A stretch of 64,000 nt of DNA from Streptomyces shenzhenensis (GTDB taxonomy: Bacteria > Actinomycetota > Actinomycetes > Streptomycetales > Streptomycetaceae). The notes under the pieces were generated by a model. The model was given only the letters and a program-made list of their open reading frames with translations, did not search any database and was not told the origin of the DNA. Shown in pieces: positions 59,094 through 64,000 of the stretch. The DNA lies in assembly GCF_021462265.1 (NCBI RefSeq), contig NZ_JAJONF010000030.1, forward strand, positions 1 through 64,000. The letters are read 5' to 3'. A program made the position numbers and the translations under genes. The first letter of the stretch is position 1; every line of letters begins with the position of its first letter.

Positions 59094-60583
59094 GCTCCCT
59101 CCAGTGCGTCGTCCCTCGCACTCTCGGCACGGCCTCCGGCGCGCGGGCCGCTGCCGGGGGCCTTGTCGCCGGGTATGGAGAGGGCCGCGGCACTGGCGGC
59201 GAGGGCGACGGCGCCGGCCATCGCGAAGGCCAGCAGGTAACCGTGGAGCGTGGCGATCGGGACGCCGCCGACCAGGCTGGTGTGGTGGGTGAGGACGGCG
59301 GCCACGGCGGCGCTGGAGGTGGCCTGGCCGATGGTGCGCATGAGGACGTTGACGCCGTTGGCGGAGGCGGTCTGGCCCGCCGGGACGGCCCGCAGGATCA
59401 GCGTGGGCAGCGCGGAGTAGGCGAGGGTGGTGCCGGTGGCGACGACGGTGGCGCCCAGGATGATCATCCAGAGGTCGCGGCTGTCGGCCATGCGGACCAG
59501 GTATCCGCAGGCGATCACCGCGGCGCCGAGGGCCAGGGTGACGCGGGGGCCGCGGGAGGCGGAGATCCGGGCCGAGACCGGCGAGAACAGCAGCATGGTC
59601 ACGCCGCCGGGGAGCAGGCACAGGCCGGTGGCCACGATCGACAGGCCGAGGCCGTATCCGGTGGCCTTCGGGGCCTGCACCAGCTGGGCGGTGACGAGGG
59701 AGTTGGCGTAGAAGGCGAAGCCGGTCAGCAGGGCGGCGACATGGGAGAGGCCGACCCGTGGCCGGGTCACGAGGCGCAGGTCGACCAGCGGCTGCGCGGT
59801 CCGCAACTGCTGCCACCACCACAGGGCCAGCACGAGGACGGCGGCGCCGAACAGTCCGAGGACGCGCGGGCTGCCCCACCCCCACTGCCCGCCCTGGGAG
59901 ACGCCGAGCAGCAGCGAGGTCAGCCCGGTGGCCAGCCCGAGGGTGCCGAGCACGTCGAACCGGCCGGGCTCACGCACCGGCGACTCCCTCACCGCCCACC
60001 AGACGGCCGCGACGCCCAGCGCGCCGAGGAGGCCGGTCAGCCAGAACATGGTGTGCCAGTCGTAGTACTGCACGACCAGCGCGGCCAGCGGCAGGCCCAG
60101 GGCGGCTCCGATGCCGACGGTGGAGCTCATCAGCGCCACCGCCGATCCGCGGTGCTCGGGCGGGAGTTCATCGCGCAGGATGCTGATCGAGAGCGGTACG
60201 ACGGAGGCGGCGGCGCCCTGCAGCGCGCGGGCGGCGATGAGCACGGCGATGTCCGACGACAGGGCGCACATCACGGAGCCCACGGTCATCAGCGCGAGCG
60301 CCCCGGTGAGCACCCGGCGCTTGCCGTACATGTCACCGGCCCGGCCGAGCACGGGGGTGAGGACCGCCCCGGCGAGCAGGGTCGCGGTGACCGTCCAGGA
60401 GACGGCGCCGGCCGAGGAGTGGGTGAGCCGGGGCAGGTCCGGCAGGAGCGGGACGACCACCGTCTGCATGACGGCCATGAGGATCCCGCCGAAGGCCAGC
60501 ACCGGGATGGTCAGCCGTTCCCGCAGCGGGGGCGGTGCGGCGGGCGGTCCCGGGCGGCCGGCTGTCGGGGCGGGCTGGTCCAT
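59090..60583 (-). CDS. MFS drug-resistance transporter (DHA2/EmrB-QacA type)
   Basis: The 497-residue pump has about 14 predicted membrane segments. The cytoplasmic loop motif is GRAGDMYGKRRVLTGALALM, and motif C-like and family marks are LTIPVLAFGGILMAVMQTVVVPLLP, RALQGAAASVVPLSISILRDELPPEHRG and GVNVLMRTIGQATSSAAVAAVL. It should export a drug or metabolite by proton antiport. ATG 60583 has AGGAG 7 bases upstream. The operator cluster at 60614-60656 lies directly before it, and the TetR gene overlaps its end. Confidence 0.92.
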   Translation of the reverse strand: MDQPAPTAGRPGPPAAPPPLRERLTIPVLAFGGILMAVMQTVVVPLLPDLPRLTHSSAGAVSWTVTATLLAGAVLTPVLGRAGDMYGKRRVLTGALALMTVGSVMCALSSDIAVLIAARALQGAAASVVPLSISILRDELPPEHRGSAVALMSSTVGIGAALGLPLAALVVQYYDWHTMFWLTGLLGALGVAAVWWAVRESPVREPGRFDVLGTLGLATGLTSLLLGVSQGGQWGWGSPRVLGLFGAAVLVLALWWWQQLRTAQPLVDLRLVTRPRVGLSHVAALLTGFAFYANSLVTAQLVQAPKATGYGLGLSIVATGLCLLPGGVTMLLFSPVSARISASRGPRVTLALGAAVIACGYLVRMADSRDLWMIILGATVVATGTTLAYSALPTLILRAVPAGQTASANGVNVLMRTIGQATSSAAVAAVLTHHTSLVGGVPIATLHGYLLAFAMAGAVALAASAAALSIPGDKAPGSGPRAGGRAESARDDALEGA

Positions 60584-60613
60584 CGGCACTCCTGCGGGCG
60601 GCGCGAATAAACA

Positions 60614-60656
60614 GGTGAATATCAATTCACCCTATCGGGTGAATTGCCTTTCACCC
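60614..60656. promoter_or_regulatory. Four alternating half-sites, strong TetR operator
   Basis: GGTGAAT (60614-60620), CAATTCACCC (60623-60632), GGGTGAATTG (60637-60646) and TTCACCC (60650-60656) alternate in orientation. The middle pair is a perfect 10-bp inverted repeat around TATC. The outer half-sites form overlapping dyads with the inner ones. This suits cooperative binding of two repressor dimers over the pump promoter. Confidence 0.8.
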
Positions 60657-60681
60657 AAGCCGTTCCGCGGCCGTACCGGGC

Positions 60682-61866
60682 CTACGACCGCACGTGCAGG
60701 GCGCGCGCCGCCCGGGGACCCAGCCACCGCTTGAACCTGCGCAGCACCTCCAGCCGCCCCGCGGCCCTGTCCAGGCCGTAGTAGAGCTGCGGCGGGACGT
60801 ACGGCAGCAGGGGCGAGTGCCGCTGGCCGAGCAGGGCGAACATGCGGTGCGGGGGCAGGCCGATGTAGCGGGGCAGGTTCTCGTACCACTGGGCGCTGAG
60901 GCGGGCGGCGCTCTGGGCGGGCACCAGTTCGGCCCTGCGCCGCCGTTCGTAGGCGGCGAGCGCCTGTGGCAGGGCGGCGTGCTCGCGCAGTGCGTCGGCG
61001 AGGCACATCGCGTCCTCCAGGGCGAGGGTGGTGCCGGCGCCGATGGAGTAGTGGGTGGTGTGGGCGGCGTCGCCGAGCAGGACGAGGTTGCCGTGGTGCC
61101 AGGTCCGGTTGGTGAGGGTGCGGAAGGCGGGCCAGGCCGCCGAGGAGCCGCCGGTCAACGGGTGGCCGTCGAGGATACCGGCGAACAGCTTCTCCAGCAG
61201 GGCCAGTTGGCCGGCCTCTTCCATCGCGTCCAGGCCGAGGCCGGCGAGGGTGTCCGGGGCGCACTCGATGACGCAGGTGCTGTGCCCGGCGTCGTACGGG
61301 TAGCCGTAGCACCAGACCCAGCCGTGGCCGGTCTCGACGAAGGCGAAGGTGAAGGAGTCGAAGACCTGGGTGGTGCCGAGCCACACGTAGCGGTTGCGGC
61401 CCACGGTGACCTCGGCGCCGAACTGGTCGGCATGGTGGCCGCGCAGGGCGCTGTGGACGCCGTCCGCGGCGACCACCAGGTCGGCGTCGGGAAGGGCCTC
61501 GGGCGTGATCTCGCTCTCGAACTCCAGCCGCACACCGAGGGCACGGGCGCGTTCGGCGAGGATCTCCAGGAGGCGGTGGCGGCCGATGCCGTGGCCCGCG
61601 TCGCCGGGCTGCCGCGTCACCAGGTCGCGGACGTGGGCGACGCCCTGGGTCCAGTGCACCGAGCTGTCCTCGACGGCCCGCGCCGACTCGGGGTCGTACG
61701 TGTGCAGCCGGTCGAGCAGGGCGCGCCAGTAGGTGACGCCCCAGCCGTAGGTGGAGCCCTCGGCGTCGCGTTCGTGGACGGTGACGTCGTGGGACGGGTT
61801 CTGTCGCTTGAGCAGGATCGCGAGACACAGGCCGGCGGGCCCGCCTCCGACGCAGACGACCTTCAC
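60682..61866 (-). CDS. FAD-dependent aromatic monooxygenase
   Basis: The 394-residue flavoprotein begins VKVVCVGGGPAGLCLAILLKRQNPSHDVTVHERDAEGSTYGWGVTYW. This is the FAD-binding start typical of the hydroxylase unit of aminobenzoyl-CoA/salicylyl-CoA monooxygenases. It continues with LVVAADGVHSALRG (DG motif) and GNLVLLGDAAHTTHYSIGAGTTLALEDAMCLADAL (GD motif). The second, reductase-like half of aminobenzoyl-CoA enzymes is absent. An aromatic substrate, perhaps as a CoA thioester, is likely. GTG 61866 has AGAGG 7 bases upstream. It precedes the pump on the same strand and shares an operator type with it. Confidence 0.88.
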   Translation of the reverse strand: MKVVCVGGGPAGLCLAILLKRQNPSHDVTVHERDAEGSTYGWGVTYWRALLDRLHTYDPESARAVEDSSVHWTQGVAHVRDLVTRQPGDAGHGIGRHRLLEILAERARALGVRLEFESEITPEALPDADLVVAADGVHSALRGHHADQFGAEVTVGRNRYVWLGTTQVFDSFTFAFVETGHGWVWCYGYPYDAGHSTCVIECAPDTLAGLGLDAMEEAGQLALLEKLFAGILDGHPLTGGSSAAWPAFRTLTNRTWHHGNLVLLGDAAHTTHYSIGAGTTLALEDAMCLADALREHAALPQALAAYERRRRAELVPAQSAARLSAQWYENLPRYIGLPPHRMFALLGQRHSPLLPYVPPQLYYGLDRAAGRLEVLRRFKRWLGPRAARALHVRS

Positions 61867-61879
61867 GCACACACCTCTG

Positions 61880-61903
61880 GAATTCACCGAAAGTGATCAA
61901 TTG
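61880..61903. promoter_or_regulatory. Second copy of the 24-bp operator, before the monooxygenase gene
   Basis: Read on the minus strand, CAATT and GGTGAATT lie in the same 24-base frame as the middle palindrome at 60623-60646. By my hand count 16 of 24 positions are identical. It sits 14 bases before the GTG at 61866, so the same TetR protein could repress the monooxygenase and the pump together. Confidence 0.55.
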
Positions 61904-62403
61904 GCATCGGAGGGTAGCAGCGCCGGGGTGTCCGGCCGGGCTCTCGGATCGCGCCGGTCCGGCGCCGTGAGCCACGCCACCCGGACGGCGGACGGCCGCG
62001 GGCGATCCCCGGGAGGCCGCGTACCGGTACCGAGCTGACAGCGCCTCGGACGGCTTCCGGAATCATCTGAAGGGCTGGCGCGGGGCCGGCCTGCGCAAGG
62101 CCCGCACAACCGGGTCGGCGGCCAGACGGCCGCCGGGGTTCCCCCCGACGGCCCGGTGTTCCGGCGGCACCACGCCTTCCTCGACGAGCTGTGGGCCCGG
62201 TGGCGGCGCCGGCGCCCGGAGCCGCCCGCGGGCCGGGCGCCCGACGCCGGACGCGGTGGACCGACGCCGGACGCGGTGGACCCTGGATGAGACGACGAAG
62301 CCGGTGGAACGACGTGCGGCCGGCGGATCCGCTCGACCACACGTGGCTCCGCACGTTCGCCACCCTGGAGCCCTGATCGGGCCCCGGCCTCAGGCCCCAG
62401 GCC
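61904..62403. other. Gene-free region with a tandem duplication
   Basis: No reading frame here has gene-like codon usage or a recognisable product. A 20-base unit beginning CCGACGCCGG is present twice in exact tandem at 62241-62260 and 62261-62280. Short peptides such as VRPADPLDHTWLRTFATLEP (frame ending 62376) might be remnants of a lost gene, but I cannot name it. Confidence 0.5.
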
Positions 62404-63093
62404 TCAGACCTCAGCCATACGGCATTCCGGGTGGCCCCAGCCCTGCGCGTTCTTGGTGATCGGCTCGCCGGCCGCGTAGGAACGGCCGCACAGGCAGCGG
62501 CCGGGGAACTTCGCCTTGATGGTGCGGGACGAGGAGCCGCCCGCCGCGCTCTTGCGGGGCGCGGACTTACGGCGCGGGGCCGTGGCGGAGGCGGCGGGCG
62601 TCGGCGACGGCGGCGGTGCCGGAGAGCCGAGCGCGCTGCCCGCGGCCTCCTGGACCGTGGCCGCCTGGCTGGCCGCGCGGTCGGCGAAGTCGTTCAGCGG
62701 GTCGCCGTCGACCTGGTGGGCGGGGACGTACCGGAAGTCGACAGTGCGGCCGTCGAGGAGTTCGTCGATGCGGACGACCAGGTCCTGGTTGGCGACCGGC
62801 TTGCCCGCGGCGGTCCTCCAGCCGTTGCGCTTCCAGCCAGGCAGCCAGGTGGTGACGGCCTTCATCGCGTACTGCGAGTCCATCCGCACCTCAAGCGGCA
62901 CGTCCGGGTCGACCGCCGAGAGCAGCCGCTCCAGGGCCGTCAGTTCGGCCACGTTGTTGGTGGCCTTGCCGAGCGGCCCGGCCTCCCAGCGGGCCGGCGT
63001 CGCCGCGTCGTCGGACACCACCCAGGCCCAGCCGGCCGGTCCCGGGTTTCCCTTAGAAGCCCCGTCGCACGCGGCCACCACTCGTTCACGCAT
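62404..63093 (-). CDS. rnhA: Ribonuclease HI with C-terminal zinc-finger-like tail
   Basis: The 229-residue enzyme has the RNase H catalytic acids: Asp in ACDGASKGNPGPAGWAWV, Glu in NNVAELTALERLL, Asp in VRMDSQYAMKAVTTW and the final Asp in LNDFADRAA. It cleaves RNA in RNA-DNA hybrids. After an Ala/Pro/Lys-rich linker (about 155-195) comes FPGRCLCGRSYAAGEPI and GWGHPECR, whose three Cys and one His could bind zinc or nucleic acid. ATG 63093 is used; an ATG at 63105 is possible, and neither has a strong ribosome site. Confidence 0.92.
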   Translation of the reverse strand: MRERVVAACDGASKGNPGPAGWAWVVSDDAATPARWEAGPLGKATNNVAELTALERLLSAVDPDVPLEVRMDSQYAMKAVTTWLPGWKRNGWRTAAGKPVANQDLVVRIDELLDGRTVDFRYVPAHQVDGDPLNDFADRAASQAATVQEAAGSALGSPAPPPSPTPAASATAPRRKSAPRKSAAGGSSSRTIKAKFPGRCLCGRSYAAGEPITKNAQGWGHPECRMAEV

Positions 63094-63300
63094 GGGCCCG
63101 ATCATGCCACGGCCGGGCCGGGCGCCCGCCGCGGACCGGGATCCGCCCTGGTCAGAGCTCCGTGCTCGACGGCATCTCGCCTTCGGTGGGGGTGCCGCCG
63201 AGCACCCGAGCCGTCCGCGCCCCACCGGTGGGAGCCCCGCGATGCCGGCACCTCGCCGCCGTCCGCCCGGATCCCCTCGGCGACGGCGGAGCCGCCCGGC

Positions 63301-63335
63301 GAGGCGAGGCGAGGCGAGGCGAGGCGAGGCGAGGC
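63301..63335. repeat. (GAGGC)7 pentanucleotide repeat
   Basis: Seven exact copies of GAGGC lie in tandem in the 455-base gap between the RNase HI and alcohol dehydrogenase genes, followed by a purine-rich GAGAGAGGAAGAGGAAGG. The rest of this gap (63094-63548) holds no gene I can support. Such an array is prone to slippage and may vary between strains. Confidence 0.9.
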
Positions 63336-63548
63336 AGAGAGAGGAAGAGGAAGGGGCGCCACTGCGAGTGCCCTCCTGACCGGCATGGGCGGTACGACGG
63401 CGCGACGGCCGTGCCGTTGGCGTGCGCCTGGGGGTGATCGCCTTGCTCCGATGCGCCGGCCACCAGGCGGTGCGCCCGCGCGCCGAACGCCGGACTCCGG
63501 CGGACACTGGGGAAGAGAGTCGGCGGCCTTCGGCGGACGGGGCGCGGT

Positions 63549-64000
63549 ATGGCGGACGTGATGCGGGCGTGGTCGGTTCAGCGGCCCGGACCGGTCGAGG
63601 CGGATCCGCTGCGGCTGGTCGAGCGGCCGGTGCCGGTGCCCGGCGCGGACGAACTGCTGGTCCGGGTGCGGGCCTGCGGGGTGTGCCGCACCGATCTGCA
63701 TGTGACCGAGGGTGACCTGCCGGTGCGGCGACCCGGGGTGACGCCGGGGCACGAGGTGGTCGGCGTGGTCGCCGGACTGGGCCCCGGGGTGGCGGACTTC
63801 ACGGTCGGCGACCGGGTCGGGGTGGCCTGGCTGCGGCATACGGACGGGGAGTGCGCGTACTGCCTGCGGGGCGCCGAGAACCTGTGCCCGCGTTCGGAGT
63901 ACACCGGCTGGGACGCCGACGGTGGTTACGCCGAGTACACGACAGTACCGGCCGCTTTCGCCTACCGGCTGCCCGGCGCCCTCGCCGACGTCGCGCTCGC
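63549..64000 (+). CDS. Zinc-dependent alcohol dehydrogenase, N-terminal part (runs off the window)
   Basis: About 150 residues are visible and the frame is open to the right edge. The GroES-like domain shows catalytic zinc ligands Cys in VRACGVCRTDLHV and His-Glu in TPGHEVVGVVAG. The structural zinc lobe is DGECAYCLRGAENLC, followed by TGWDADGGYAEYTTVPA. This is the MDR zinc alcohol dehydrogenase family, AdhP/AdhA-like. The first of the four structural cysteines is Asp here. The start ATG has only a weak ribosome site upstream, so a start a few codons later (MRAWSV) is possible. Confidence 0.88.
   Translation, partial: MADVMRAWSVQRPGPVEADPLRLVERPVPVPGADELLVRVRACGVCRTDLHVTEGDLPVRRPGVTPGHEVVGVVAGLGPGVADFTVGDRVGVAWLRHTDGECAYCLRGAENLCPRSEYTGWDADGGYAEYTTVPAAFAYRLPGALADVAL

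Noticed and set aside
63152..63507. Repetitive PRLAS-type coding sequence on the minus strand across the GAGGC array
   Set aside because: The amino acid repeat is just the translation of the pentanucleotide array; no gene-like flanks.
1..64000. Search by eye for CRISPR arrays, insertion sequences, phage genes, tRNA/rRNA genes and TTA codons
   Set aside because: None was seen. The repeats present are short intergenic palindromes, and every TTA I checked was out of frame; a full computed scan was not possible.

Overview
The window is a high-GC actinobacterial chromosome segment, almost certainly from Streptomyces. The genus call rests on strong third-position GC bias, many GTG starts, and genus-typical families: an SsgA-like sporulation protein, a WhiB protein, a SigB/SigF-type sigma factor with RsbW-like ATPases, and a large-ATPase LuxR regulator. 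It also rests on an actinobacterial treS-maltokinase-glgB cluster. I noticed no insertion sequence, phage gene, CRISPR array, tRNA or rRNA, and no in-frame TTA (bldA) codon. About 50 genes are supported, plus one clear pseudogene.

Layout. 1-4920: tail of treS, maltokinase, branching enzyme (GlgE-type alpha-glucan pathway) and a GCS2 ligase. 5049-14554: acyl-CoA ligase, RsbW-like ATPase, methyltransferase, NDH-2, FUSC membrane protein, sigma factor, second RsbW-like ATPase, a candidate 6C-like small RNA beside a Crp-type site, and a cNMP-domain-only protein. 14559-23416: MFS pump, LysE exporter with divergent LysG-type regulator, TetR, saccharopine-dehydrogenase-like protein, WhiB, a two-component system and an L,D-transpeptidase lipoprotein. 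23565-31558: M1 peptidase, DUF488, TetR plus FAD dehydrogenase, AlkB-like protein, MBL hydrolase, DUF4032 and a tandem USP.

31749-35244: a translationally coupled three-gene cassette made of a receiver/thioredoxin-reductase-like fusion, a cNMP-domain histidine kinase and a UBP-type zinc finger. This is the most system-like unit in the window. It is followed by the LuxR regulator (35378-38248).

38264-44962: a minus-strand carbohydrate locus (ROK regulator, GH27, GH95, SGNH hydrolase). 45148-48464: M4 protease and a penicillin-binding-type serine hydrolase. 48567-53573: a TerD-CAP-CAP fusion, AIM24, a PLP-dependent dehydratase and a membrane pseudokinase. 53611-54308: a decayed F420-dependent oxidoreductase. 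54400-58271: an unknown HTH-like protein, SsgA-like protein, two small membrane proteins and an aldo/keto reductase. 58494-61866: an FAD monooxygenase, MFS pump and TetR regulator with strong matching palindromes at two promoters. 62404-64000: RNase HI and the start of a zinc alcohol dehydrogenase.

Short dispersed palindromic repeats of one family sit in at least four gene gaps. All functions come from reading motifs and remembered family features; no database search was run.
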